DNA of 64,000 nt from the NCBI GenBank assembly GCA_963718755.1, contig OY970376.1, forward strand, positions 1,178,001 through 1,242,000. The letters run 5' to 3'. The position numbers and the translations under genes are program-made. This document shows, in pieces, positions 24,559 to 33,259 of the stretch (position 1 is the stretch's first letter; each line of letters begins with the position of its first letter). This stretch comes from VRUE01 sp963718755 (GTDB lineage Bacteria > Actinomycetota > Thermoleophilia > Solirubrobacterales > 70-9). The notes below the pieces were generated by a model. It ran no database searches and was not told the DNA's origin. It saw only the letters and a program-made list of their open reading frames with translations.

Positions 24559-26343
24559 ATGAACACGCCAAGAAGCAGTTCCCTTAGACGCCCCCTGCGC
24601 ACTCTCTGCGCGCTGGGACTCAACCTGGTGGCCCTGGCCGCCTTTGCCGGCAACGCCGGCGCCCACGTCTCACCGGCCCAGGCCGACCATGCCGCCGAGC
24701 GCGGCGTCAACTGGTTCCTGTCCAACCAAGAAGCGAGCGGCTCGTTCGGGTTCGGCGGCGACTGGGCGATGACCGCCCTGGCCGCCACCGGTCTCAACGC
24801 CGCCGACGCCAGCACTTCGCTGGTCGACCCCAGCGCCCAGGACTTCTACCTCGGCGAATGGCAGGTTGGCGGTCCGGGCGGTGCCGCGACCGACGCCGAG
24901 CGGGCGATCCTCTCCGGCGTCGCGGGAGGCATCCAGACGTCCCGTCTCTCGATCGACGCCGACACGACCCGGAGCAACCTGGTCGCCAGGGTGGCCGAAC
25001 TGTTCGACGGCGAGCAGATCGGCGAAGCCGGCCTGCTCAACGACGACATCTTCGGCGTGCTGGCACTGCATCACGCCGGAGCCCCGCCCGAGCTGTTGCG
25101 CTCGATCGTCGACTACCTGCGCACGAAGCAGAAGCCCAACGGCGGCTGGACCTGGAACGCATCACCGGGCGCTCCTGCTGACACCGACATGACGGGCTCC
25201 GTCGTCGCGGCCTTTTGCGCCGCCGGAGTGGGTCCCGGAGACAGTGACCTGGACGAGGCGATCGCCCTGCTCCACACCCTGCAGGATCCCGCCACCGGAG
25301 GATTCATCGCTCCGCCGGAGGCATTCGGAATCGGCGTCAACACCGACACCACCTCCTGGGTGGTGAGCGGGCTGATCCAGTGCGGGATCGACCCGCAGGG
25401 CCCAGAGTGGACGACCACCCAGGGCAAGACCCCGCTCGACTACCTGGTCTCGCTGCAGCGGCCGGACGGCCACTTCGACTGGACCGAGGAATTCGCCGGC
25501 GGTGCCTTCGAGACCTACAGTTCGGTGCGGCCGCTCGCCGGCGAGGCGTTCTCCACCGCGCCGCCGGAGAGACTCGACGGCGTCAGCCCCGCAGTGCGCC
25601 CCGCGGCCGACGTGCCCGACGGAACGCCGGTTCCGATCACGCTCGTGATCGACCACGGACCGGGCGCCGATGACGTGCGGATGTGCCGGGTCGATACCGA
25701 GTCCGGATCGAGCCTCGACACCGTGCTCGCCGACGCCGAGGCCACCTCGGTGCCCGCCAACTGCGTCGCCAGCTTCACCGGCGGCCGCGGCTCCGGCGGC
25801 CTCACTTCGCTCAACGGCGTGTCCGAGACCGCTGACTACGAGTGGCGCACGGCGGTAAACGGATCCGCTCCGACCGCGGGCAGCGAGGACCCGATCGGCT
25901 TCGGCGATCTCCTCTTCCTCGAGCTCGCAGCAAAGGTCGCCGACCCCGCCGCTCCGCCAAAGGTGGAGGTGCCTCCGCTTCGCGCGGCAGCCAAGCAACG
26001 CCAGAGGAAGGGGCCACGCGTTGCCGTCCGCGGCCGGGCGAGGCTGCGAAGCGATGGTGAGCTGGCAGTGCGCCTGGAGTGCCCGCGCGGCAACGGCCAG
26101 GTCGGCTGCCGCGGGGCGCTGACCGTGCAGTTCCGCGTCGGCCAGGACGATCGCCTGCGCTTCGGCGGGTCGACTGCGTTTGCCCTCCCCTCGGGTGAGC
26201 GCAACACGCTCCTCGTCTCGGCAAGCGAGGCGCTGCGCCAGAGCGCCGATGCGGGTCGGGTGCGGCTGCGTGTCACCGCTGCCACTCGCGCCGAGGATGG
26301 CGCCCTGCGACTGACCCACGCGAGGCGGTTCCTCAACCCGTGA
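24559..26343 (+). CDS. Secreted transcobalamin-like protein (alpha-barrel plus DUF4430)
   Basis: 594 residues. ATG 24559 was chosen because AAGGAG at 24547-24552 has ideal spacing; earlier in-frame starts lie inside the riboswitch region. The signal peptide ends near GNAGA. Residues ~35-310 contain prenyltransferase/squalene-cyclase-like alpha repeats (GVNWFLSNQEASGSFG, DYLRTKQKPNGGWTW, YLVSLQRPDGHFDW). Residues ~345-460 resemble DUF4430, the beta domain of transcobalamin/intrinsic factor (ITLVIDHGPGADDVRMCRVD). A basic beta-rich tail follows. With the B12 riboswitch in front, a secreted cobalamin- or cobamide-binding role is likely. No B12 transporter is adjacent. Confidence 0.8.
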   Translation: MNTPRSSSLRRPLRTLCALGLNLVALAAFAGNAGAHVSPAQADHAAERGVNWFLSNQEASGSFGFGGDWAMTALAATGLNAADASTSLVDPSAQDFYLGEWQVGGPGGAATDAERAILSGVAGGIQTSRLSIDADTTRSNLVARVAELFDGEQIGEAGLLNDDIFGVLALHHAGAPPELLRSIVDYLRTKQKPNGGWTWNASPGAPADTDMTGSVVAAFCAAGVGPGDSDLDEAIALLHTLQDPATGGFIAPPEAFGIGVNTDTTSWVVSGLIQCGIDPQGPEWTTTQGKTPLDYLVSLQRPDGHFDWTEEFAGGAFETYSSVRPLAGEAFSTAPPERLDGVSPAVRPAADVPDGTPVPITLVIDHGPGADDVRMCRVDTESGSSLDTVLADAEATSVPANCVASFTGGRGSGGLTSLNGVSETADYEWRTAVNGSAPTAGSEDPIGFGDLLFLELAAKVADPAAPPKVEVPPLRAAAKQRQRKGPRVAVRGRARLRSDGELAVRLECPRGNGQVGCRGALTVQFRVGQDDRLRFGGSTAFALPSGERNTLLVSASEALRQSADAGRVRLRVTAATRAEDGALRLTHARRFLNP

Positions 26344-27455
26344 GGACCCCACCGGCACTGCTCGCCGCCATGGCCGCGCTTGCGGCCGTGGCGGCGGTCG
26401 CCGCTCCACCGGCCGCAGCCACGCCGGTCACCTTGCGAGTCGAAAGCTCGGCGGAACCGATACCGCTGTTCTCCGGGCCGGTGGACACCACTCCCCATCC
26501 GGTCGACGGGGGCGACGGCAGCGGCTCGCATCCATGCTCAGGGCCGCCCGGGGGGGCACCCGTCCCCACCGCGACCGCCGCCCTCGATGACGGCCTGCGC
26601 ACCGCCGGCATCTCCTGGCAGGGCAACTGGAACCCGAGCTTCCGCGACTTCTTCATCGAGCGCATCGGCCCCCACGCCTCGACTCCTCCCGACAACTACT
26701 GGTCGCTCAGCGTCAACGGCCGCTTCTCCTCAGGCGGCTGCCTCGCCTCGATCACCGACGGCGACGAAGTCCGCTTCTTCTACGGGCCGCTGTTCGGCAC
26801 GCCCCCGCCACTGGATCCTGTGGGCGCGGACGGTGCGGCAGAAGGCCACGGTGCGGGCGGAGGGCGGTCGGGCGCCGACGACGCCCGCAAGCCGATCGAG
26901 CTGCGCGGGCTCGCCCGACGGGCGAGTTGTTTCCTGCGCCACAGCGACGGCCCCGGTGGCGAGTGGGCCGAGCTGGCCCTCGCCTTGCGCGGGCCAGGCG
27001 AGCCGCCGGGCGCGGCCCGACTGCTCGCCGAGCGCTTACTCGACCGACCCGCGAACGGCTCCCTCCTCGGTGATGTCGACTCGGCGGCCCTTGATGCCTG
27101 GGCGCTGGCCGTCGAAGGCCGGGGAGCAGCCGCGCGCCGAGTCGCCACCGGAGTCCGCGCTGCCCAGACCGTCGACGGTGGCTTCCCCGTGACCCGAGGT
27201 GGCAGCTCGAACGCGCAAAGCACCGGCATCGCCCTGATCGCCCTGCGCGTCGCCGGACTCGGCCCCCGACCGACCGCGGTACCCGGCGGTCCCACGCCCC
27301 TCGACTACCTGGCTTCTCTCGCCCGCCGCAACGGCTCGATCGCCTACGCCGGGGGGAGCGCTCTCACCCCGGTCTGGACCACCGCCCAGGCGCTGCTGGG
27401 CCTGACGGCGAGGAGCAAGTTGCTGCGACTGAAATACGCTGCAGGAAGCAGATAA
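26340..27455 (+). CDS. Second transcobalamin-like protein, domains in reverse order
   Basis: 371 residues, GTG start overlapping the previous stop by 4 nt, so it is translationally coupled and under the same riboswitch. The signal peptide is Ala-rich (LLAAMAALAAVAAVAAPPAAA). Here the DUF4430-like domain comes first (FFIERIGPHASTPPDNYWSL, SITDGDEVRFFYGP, residues ~75-155), followed by a Gly-rich linker and a short set of alpha repeats (GVRAAQTVDGGFPVTRG, YLASLARRNGSIAY). This is the opposite order to the gene before it and to animal transcobalamin. It may complement the first protein in binding corrinoid. Confidence 0.75.
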   Translation: MRTPPALLAAMAALAAVAAVAAPPAAATPVTLRVESSAEPIPLFSGPVDTTPHPVDGGDGSGSHPCSGPPGGAPVPTATAALDDGLRTAGISWQGNWNPSFRDFFIERIGPHASTPPDNYWSLSVNGRFSSGGCLASITDGDEVRFFYGPLFGTPPPLDPVGADGAAEGHGAGGGRSGADDARKPIELRGLARRASCFLRHSDGPGGEWAELALALRGPGEPPGAARLLAERLLDRPANGSLLGDVDSAALDAWALAVEGRGAAARRVATGVRAAQTVDGGFPVTRGGSSNAQSTGIALIALRVAGLGPRPTAVPGGPTPLDYLASLARRNGSIAYAGGSALTPVWTTAQALLGLTARSKLLRLKYAAGSR

Positions 27456-27520
27456 ACGAAAATACGCACGGCCGCGAAAACCGAGATGCGCCGGTTTGCA
27501 GCGGCGGACCGAGGAGCGAA

Positions 27521-28834
27521 ATGCCAGAGCAGCTGTGGGGTGGCGAGACCACCAAAGCCGTTGAGAACTTTCCCGTCTCCGGCGAGCGGGTCCCCGCTCC
27601 CGTCGTCCGCTGGCTGGGCCGGCTGAAGGCCGCCGCGGCGCGGGCCAACGGCGAGCTGGGCGGGCTCGACGCCGACCTCGCCGCGCGCGTTGCCGACGCA
27701 GGCGACGCGGTTGCCGCCGGCGAGCACGACGACCAGTTCCCGGTCGACGTCTTCCAAACCGGTTCCGGCACCTCCTCGAACATGAACGCCAACGAGGTGC
27801 TTGCCAACCTCGCCGGTGATGGAGCCCACGCCAACGACCACGTCAACATGGGCCAGTCCTCGAACGACGTCTTCCCCTCCGCCGTCCATCTGGCCGCGCT
27901 CGGCGAGGTCACCCACGACCTGCTGCCGGCGATGGAGGGCCTGCAGGCGGCGCTGGAGGAGAAGGCGGAGCGCTTCGCCGACACGGTCAAGGCAGGCCGC
28001 ACCCACCTGATGGACGCCGTGCCCGTGACCCTCGGCCAGGAGTTCGGCGGCTACGCGGCGCAAGTGCGGCTCGGCATCCAGCGGGTCGAGGGAACGCTGC
28101 GCCGTGTGGGCCAGATCCCGCTCGGCGGCACGGCCACCGGCACCGGCCTCAACACCCACCCCGAGTTCGCCGCCAAGGTGCGGGAGAAGCTCGCCGCGGA
28201 CACCGGCCTGGCGATCTCAGAGCCGCTCGATCCCTTCGAGGCCCAGGGCAACCGCGACGCTCTGGTCGAGCTCTCGGGCGCGCTCAAGGTCTACGCCGTC
28301 TCGCTCAACAAGATCGCCAACGACCTGGCGCTGATGGGCTCCGGCCCGCGCGCCGGGCTGGCGGAGTTGCGCCTGCCCGAGCTGCAGAAGGGCTCCTCGA
28401 TCATGCCGGGCAAGGTCAACCCGGTGATCCCCGAGGTCGTGATCCAGGTCGCCGCCCAGGTGATCGGCAACGACGCCGCGATCACCGTCGCCGGCAGCCA
28501 GGGTCAGTTCGAGCTCAACGTCCGCGTGCCGCTGATCGCCCGCAACCTGCTCGACTCGATCAAGCTGCTCGCCTCCGCCTCGCGCCTGCTGAACGAGAAA
28601 TGCGTCGCCGGAATCGAGGCCAACGAGGAGATGACCGAGCGCCACGCCGAGGCGACCCTGGCCACGGCAACCGCGCTCAACCCGCACATCGGCTACGACC
28701 GCGCTGCCGACATCGTCAAGGTCGCAGCAGAGTCAGGCCGCTCCCTGCGCGAGGTCGCCCTCGAGCAGGGCGTCGAGCCGACGGTGCTGGAGGAGGCGCT
28801 GGACCACCGCCGCATGGCGCGGCCGCACGAGTAG
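27521..28834 (+). CDS. fumC: Class II fumarate hydratase
   Basis: 437 residues, start ATG 27521 with GAGGAG 7 nt before it. Signatures are TGSGTSSNMNANEV (~85-98), GQSSNDVFPSA (~112), GRTHLMDAVPVTLGQEFGG (~160) and the superfamily loop GSSIMPGKVNP (~293-303) with the catalytic Ser. GRTH favours fumarase over aspartase, which usually has GRTQ. It hydrates fumarate to malate in the citric acid cycle. A 65-bp gap separates it from the corrinoid genes, so it is probably its own unit. Confidence 0.93.
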   Translation: MPEQLWGGETTKAVENFPVSGERVPAPVVRWLGRLKAAAARANGELGGLDADLAARVADAGDAVAAGEHDDQFPVDVFQTGSGTSSNMNANEVLANLAGDGAHANDHVNMGQSSNDVFPSAVHLAALGEVTHDLLPAMEGLQAALEEKAERFADTVKAGRTHLMDAVPVTLGQEFGGYAAQVRLGIQRVEGTLRRVGQIPLGGTATGTGLNTHPEFAAKVREKLAADTGLAISEPLDPFEAQGNRDALVELSGALKVYAVSLNKIANDLALMGSGPRAGLAELRLPELQKGSSIMPGKVNPVIPEVVIQVAAQVIGNDAAITVAGSQGQFELNVRVPLIARNLLDSIKLLASASRLLNEKCVAGIEANEEMTERHAEATLATATALNPHIGYDRAADIVKVAAESGRSLREVALEQGVEPTVLEEALDHRRMARPHE

Positions 28835-28886
28835 TCGCCAAGGGGGCCTTGGCGACTTAGCCCCCCACAGGTGACGGTAAGTCGCC
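28833..28886. terminator. Overlapping hairpins between convergent fumC and metallophosphoesterase genes
   Basis: AGTCGCCAAGG (28833-28843) pairs with CCTTGGCGACT (28847-28857) around GGG. The same right arm, GGCGACTTA (28851-28859), can instead pair with TAAGTCGCC (28878-28886) around a C-rich loop. The two folds exclude each other. Placed between convergent genes, this looks like a bidirectional stop, or a small palindromic element that has gained a third arm. There is no T-run. Confidence 0.5.
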
Positions 28887-28891
28887 AGAGA

Positions 28892-30652
28892 TCAGCGCGG
28901 GTCGTCGATCAGCAGCTCGACGTTGCGGTCGTCCGCCTGTCCTTCGCCGATCGGCGCGCCCGACTGGAAGTCGTTGAACGACATCGTCCGCCCGGCGGAG
29001 GCGAGGTCGTTGAGGTCCATCCCGGCCGCCGCGGTCCCGGCCGCCGGCGCTGCCGACTGGCCGACGTGGTCGAGGATCGTGCCGAAGATCGAAAGCGTGC
29101 CGTCGTGGTTGTCGAAGACCTCGAGCAGGCGGCTCTGCTGCGGCCAGTCAGCCTCGGCGGCGACGCGGATGCTCCAGAACCCACCCGGCCCGCTCGGACT
29201 TGGGAACGGATTGACGACGTTGTCGTGCGAGTGACCGGCGACCCAGGCGATCGCGTTGGGGAATTCGTGCAGCAGGTTGACTGCGTCGGCCTGAAGGTGG
29301 ATCGGCTGCGAGTTGCGCGGGTCGAGGTCGCAGCCGGGATTGACGTCGTGGCCGTGAGCGTCGTTGATCAGACACGGCGGCGCCAGCTCGTCGGCGGCAT
29401 CGGCCGTGAGGCTCTCCGGCGCGTGGTGGCTGAAGAGGACGACCAGCTCGTCGGCGGTGGTGGCCGCTTCGAGCTGGGCTCGCAGCCATTTGAACTGGGG
29501 ATCGTCGATGTTGCCGTCGGAGGTCGAGGCGCCACTCGGGGTGAGGATCGTGCCCGCCTCGGCGACCGTGTCGACGGCGACGAAACGGGTGCCGGGCGTC
29601 GGGCTCCACGAGTAGTACCCGGCGGCGCCTTTCGAGGCCGTCTCCTGGGCCGCGTCGATGAGATCGAAGCCGTGGCCGTCGGCCTGGGTGCCGGCCTTGA
29701 AGATGTCCTTGTACTGCTTCTTGGAGACGAACCGCCGCTGCGGATCGCCCGGCACGAGAACCAAATTCTGCGGGCTGCTCAACAGGGTCCCCAGCAGGGC
29801 CGTCGGGTTGAACAGCGACGAAAGCAGCGCCGCCGCGTTTTCGGGGTTGGGGACGGGGCCGATCGGCTTGAGGCAGCCGGTGGCGACCTGCTCGAAGGCG
29901 ATGTTCGCCGCCGCGTTGCCCTGCACGAGCGCGTCGTGGTTGCCGAAGGCGACGTAGGAGGGAACGTCGAGGCCGGCGGCGGTGAACGCCTGCTGGGCCC
30001 TGTCCATCAGGCCGGGGTATTTGGGCCAGGCGGCGTGCGGGCCTTTGGGAACGTCGGGATCGTAGAACTCGGGGAAGGTGCCCTCGAAATAGTCGTCGTA
30101 GTCCTGGATGCCCGTGTAGCGGGCCGCCTCGGCGGCGCCGGGGACGAGCAGGTTCGGGCAGAGCAGATGCGAGTAGGTGGCTTTGCTGACCCCGCTGTTG
30201 GGGTTCAGCGTGCCGCCCTCGAGCAGCGTGCGCACCCACTGCGTCTCGTTGAGCTGCTGGCTGTCGGCCGAGTCGCCGGTGTTGATCGTCAGGTCCATCG
30301 CGCGATGCGCGCCAGTGCCATCGGCGACCGGACTGGCGCCGGTGAACTGGTTCAGCTGCCGGATCATCGCGTCGGAGATCTGCGGCTCGAGCGCCTCCCA
30401 GGGACGCCAGGCCGAACCGAAGGGGAGGTTGAGCGGGGTCGAGAGCGGGTCGATGATCTCGACCCGCGCCGGCGACTCCTCATCGGCGAGCTGGAAGTCG
30501 GAGAGCTGGCCGAAGTAGACGAGCGAGGTGCGAGCATCCGCTCGCCCGGCAGCGGCGCCGGCGAGCTCTTCGCGCACCGTGTAGGGCTCACCCGCTCCAA
30601 GCTGCAGGAAGCGAAAGGCTCCTGGCGCAGCCGGCACGATTCGCTGCTGCAC
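28892..30652 (-). CDS. Secreted metallophosphoesterase (TIGR03767-type)
   Basis: 586 residues from GTG 30652. Calcineurin-like motifs are FGQLSDFQLADEES (~48), INTGDSADS, FGNHD (~225-230), VLFSHHAPES and WVAGHSHDNVV. The length and phrases such as YFEGTFPEFYDPDVPKGP point to the actinobacterial TIGR03767 group. In the same frame the 32 codons before 30652 spell a clear signal peptide (KLFALIVSLSFSGLTAASVAAAP), but no ATG, GTG or TTG occurs before the upstream stop; the frame could begin only at an unusual codon such as ATC 30748. So either the start is non-standard or the exported N-terminus has lost its start. Confidence 0.8.
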   Translation of the reverse strand: MQQRIVPAAPGAFRFLQLGAGEPYTVREELAGAAAGRADARTSLVYFGQLSDFQLADEESPARVEIIDPLSTPLNLPFGSAWRPWEALEPQISDAMIRQLNQFTGASPVADGTGAHRAMDLTINTGDSADSQQLNETQWVRTLLEGGTLNPNSGVSKATYSHLLCPNLLVPGAAEAARYTGIQDYDDYFEGTFPEFYDPDVPKGPHAAWPKYPGLMDRAQQAFTAAGLDVPSYVAFGNHDALVQGNAAANIAFEQVATGCLKPIGPVPNPENAAALLSSLFNPTALLGTLLSSPQNLVLVPGDPQRRFVSKKQYKDIFKAGTQADGHGFDLIDAAQETASKGAAGYYSWSPTPGTRFVAVDTVAEAGTILTPSGASTSDGNIDDPQFKWLRAQLEAATTADELVVLFSHHAPESLTADAADELAPPCLINDAHGHDVNPGCDLDPRNSQPIHLQADAVNLLHEFPNAIAWVAGHSHDNVVNPFPSPSGPGGFWSIRVAAEADWPQQSRLLEVFDNHDGTLSIFGTILDHVGQSAAPAAGTAAAGMDLNDLASAGRTMSFNDFQSGAPIGEGQADDRNVELLIDDPR

Positions 30653-30788
30653 CGTTGACTGGCTTTCGGTGTCAGACGGGGCGGCGGCAACCGAGGCCGC
30701 GGTGAGACCCGAAAAAGACAGCGAGACGATTAGAGCAAAAAGCTTGATTCGGTGACGCTACCAAAAACCAAGTAGGAATGCACAGGAA

Positions 30789-32234
30789 CTATCCCTGCAA
30801 AGTGACGAAGCGCTCCTCGGTCAGCTCGAGCACCGCGAAGGCCGGGCCCTCGCGGGTGTTGCCGGAATCCTTGACGCCGCCGTAGGGCATCTGGTCAGCG
30901 CGGAAGGTCGGCACCTCGTTGATCAGCACCCCGCCGAACTCAAGCGTCGCCGCCGCCTCTAACCCCCGGCCCATGTCGCGAGTGAAGACGCCGGCCTGGA
31001 GGCCGAACTTGGAGTCGTTGGCCATCCGCAGCGCCTCGCCGAAATCGGAGTAGCGATCGATCGTCGCGACCGGGCCGAAGATCTCCTCGTGCCAGACCTT
31101 CGCCTCTCGCGGCGGGTTGCCCAGCAGGGTCGGTGCCAGGCAGCGGCCCTCGTCGACCAGGGCCCCTCCGGTCAAGAGCTCTGCGCCTGCGGCGACCGCC
31201 TCCTCCACCCACTCCTTGACCCGGTCACGGTCGCCGGGGGAGATCAGCGGGCCGACGTCGGTCTCGGGATCAAGCGGGTCGCCGACCCGCAGCGACTTGG
31301 CGTTGGCGACGAGGCGCTCGGTGAACGCATCGGCGATCTCCTCGTCGACGAGGATCCGCTGAATCGAGATGCAGCTCTGCCCCGCGTGCGAGAAGGCGTG
31401 CAGCTTGGTTTTGTCGGCTGCCGCTTCCCAGTCGCCGTCGGCGTGGACGATCAGTGGCGCGTTGGAGCCCAGCTCCAGGTTGACCTTCTTGTGGGGGACA
31501 CGGCTGCGGATGTCCCAGCCGACCTTGGCCGAGCCGGTGAAGCTGAGCGCGCCGGTCAGCTCGTGCTCGACGATCGCGTTGCCAACCTCAGAGCCGGGGC
31601 CCGGGATGACGCTTAGCCAGCCCTGCGGCAGGCCGGCCTCGACCAGGATCGCGGCCAGCTTCAGCGCCGAGATCGGCGTCTGTCCGGCGGGCTTCAGCAC
31701 AACCGCGTTGCCGGCCGCCAGCGCCGGGCCGAGCTTGTGGGCAACGAGGTTGATCGGAAAGTTGAAAGGGCTGATCGCGCCGACGACCCCGTAGGGAACG
31801 CGCATCATCACCCCGAGCTTGCCGGCGCCCGCCGGGGAAGCCTCCATCGGCACCGTGCCACCGCTCAGCTTGCGCGCCTCGACCGCGGAGAAGGTGAGCG
31901 TGTCGACGCAGCGTTCCGCCTCGACCCGCGCCGTCTTCAACGGCTTGCCGGCCTCGGCGGCGATCGTCAGGGCGAGATCGTCAGTCCGTTCGCCCGCCAG
32001 CTCAGCCGCCCTATCGAGAACCGCAGCGCGCTCGTACTGGGGAAGCTCTCCAGACTCAAACGCGGCTCGCGCAGCAATCGCACAACGATCGACAAGCGCC
32101 GCATCCCCCTGCGCGACCCGGCCAAGCACGGTCCCGTCGTAGGGACTCTTTACCTCGCTCCACTCGCCGGTCTCGATCCACTCTCCAGCAGCAAGAAGCT
32201 CATGGTCAACGGCTTGGACCGTCCTGGTAGCCAT
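30789..32234 (-). CDS. NAD(P)-dependent aldehyde dehydrogenase
   Basis: 481 residues. ISPFNFPINLVAHKLGPALAAG and FTGSAKVGW form the nucleotide site, LELGSNAPLIV holds the general-base Glu and HAGQSCISIQR the catalytic Cys near residue 285. EIFGPVATI is the usual late motif. The sequence style is that of lactaldehyde/sulfolactaldehyde or glyceraldehyde-3-phosphate (NADP) dehydrogenases and not of betaine-aldehyde enzymes. The substrate is unknown. The AttH-like gene lies 25 nt upstream in the same direction. Confidence 0.9.
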   Translation of the reverse strand: MATRTVQAVDHELLAAGEWIETGEWSEVKSPYDGTVLGRVAQGDAALVDRCAIAARAAFESGELPQYERAAVLDRAAELAGERTDDLALTIAAEAGKPLKTARVEAERCVDTLTFSAVEARKLSGGTVPMEASPAGAGKLGVMMRVPYGVVGAISPFNFPINLVAHKLGPALAAGNAVVLKPAGQTPISALKLAAILVEAGLPQGWLSVIPGPGSEVGNAIVEHELTGALSFTGSAKVGWDIRSRVPHKKVNLELGSNAPLIVHADGDWEAAADKTKLHAFSHAGQSCISIQRILVDEEIADAFTERLVANAKSLRVGDPLDPETDVGPLISPGDRDRVKEWVEEAVAAGAELLTGGALVDEGRCLAPTLLGNPPREAKVWHEEIFGPVATIDRYSDFGEALRMANDSKFGLQAGVFTRDMGRGLEAAATLEFGGVLINEVPTFRADQMPYGGVKDSGNTREGPAFAVLELTEERFVTLQG

Positions 32235-32259
32235 CCTTCGCTAAGCGTAGAGAACCCGA

Positions 32260-33249
32260 TCAGCCGTCTGGATAAGGCTGAATCGGGATGCCGTGATCGG
32301 TCTCGCGCATGCCGAACTCGTAGGCCGCGCCCGCGGGGAGAGAGAGCTGCACGGGCGGGACGGCCGGCCGTTCGACCGTCAGCTCCAGATCGGAGACCGA
32401 GCAGTTGATCGTGTTGTGCTCGGGACCCTTTGGGTCGGCGTAGACCCAGCCGACGAAGTCCTTCTTTGGCGCCGAGACCCGGCCGCGGACAACTATGTCC
32501 TTGCCGGGCAGGACGAAGGAGCACTCGCCCGGGGAGGCGTCGATCGTCGCGCCGCGGATCTGGCCAAAGCCGCCGAGGCGGTGGGCATCGCCGTCGAGCA
32601 TCAGCATTCCGGAGGGGATCCAGGGCGTCGTCCAGGGGCCGAGCTTGATCCTCGCGGCGCCGGCGTCGAAGTAGGTGTCGGGCGAGCCGGAGAAGCCGGT
32701 GCCCTCGAGCCAGACCCAACGCTCGGCGTGCTCGCTGCCCCAGTTATGGCCAATCATCCCGGGCCAGTCGCTGATGTCGATCGTCTCGCCGCCAACCTCG
32801 AGGCGGCCGTCGAAGCGAGCGTTTGGAAACGGGGCGACGAACTTGGTTTTCGGCAAACGCGTCTCGTAAAGGCGGTCGGACGGCAGGTACTTGCAGGGCT
32901 CGGCGTCGCCGGCGAAGGTCAGCTCCCAGGAAGCCTTGACGGCGTCGGTGTCGACCGCGCCCCGCGCCCTCCCCGGCCCGATCTCCACCCCGTCCACCCG
33001 TATCCACGAGCCGGCCGGGGCCGAGAGCTCGGCCGCCGGCACCGTGACCTTGGTCGCCCGCGGCCCATCCGCCTCGCGGTCAAACAAGACAAACCAGATC
33101 GAGGCATTCGGCTCGGCACCGGGATGCTTGTGAACCGTGTGCCGGATCCAGATCCCCCGGCCACCGCCGGGCTGGCAAGCCTTGATGTAGAAGCTCTCGT
33201 AATGGCCCGCCTTGGTGGCGACCCCCGGAAACCGCGCTCCCTGATCCAT
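32260..33249 (-). CDS. AttH/CrtC-like lipocalin-type hydratase or cyclase family protein
   Basis: 329 residues without a signal peptide. The strings GIWIRHTVHKHPG, DWPGMIGHNWGSEHAERWVWLEG and VYADPKGPEHNTINC resemble proteins of the AttH / carotenoid 1,2-hydratase / tocopherol-cyclase-like group, which are double lipocalin folds that bind lipids. No catalytic role can be assigned from sequence alone. It lies between ychF and the aldehyde dehydrogenase, all on the minus strand with gaps of 10 and 25 nt. Confidence 0.6.
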   Translation of the reverse strand: MDQGARFPGVATKAGHYESFYIKACQPGGGRGIWIRHTVHKHPGAEPNASIWFVLFDREADGPRATKVTVPAAELSAPAGSWIRVDGVEIGPGRARGAVDTDAVKASWELTFAGDAEPCKYLPSDRLYETRLPKTKFVAPFPNARFDGRLEVGGETIDISDWPGMIGHNWGSEHAERWVWLEGTGFSGSPDTYFDAGAARIKLGPWTTPWIPSGMLMLDGDAHRLGGFGQIRGATIDASPGECSFVLPGKDIVVRGRVSAPKKDFVGWVYADPKGPEHNTINCSVSDLELTVERPAVPPVQLSLPAGAAYEFGMRETDHGIPIQPYPDG

Positions 33250-33259
33250 GAGGCGGAAG

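Noticed and set aside
28871..30658. Plus-strand open frame of 595 codons opposite the metallophosphoesterase
   Set aside because: Shadow of the minus-strand gene, which contains GNHD and GHSH metal motifs.
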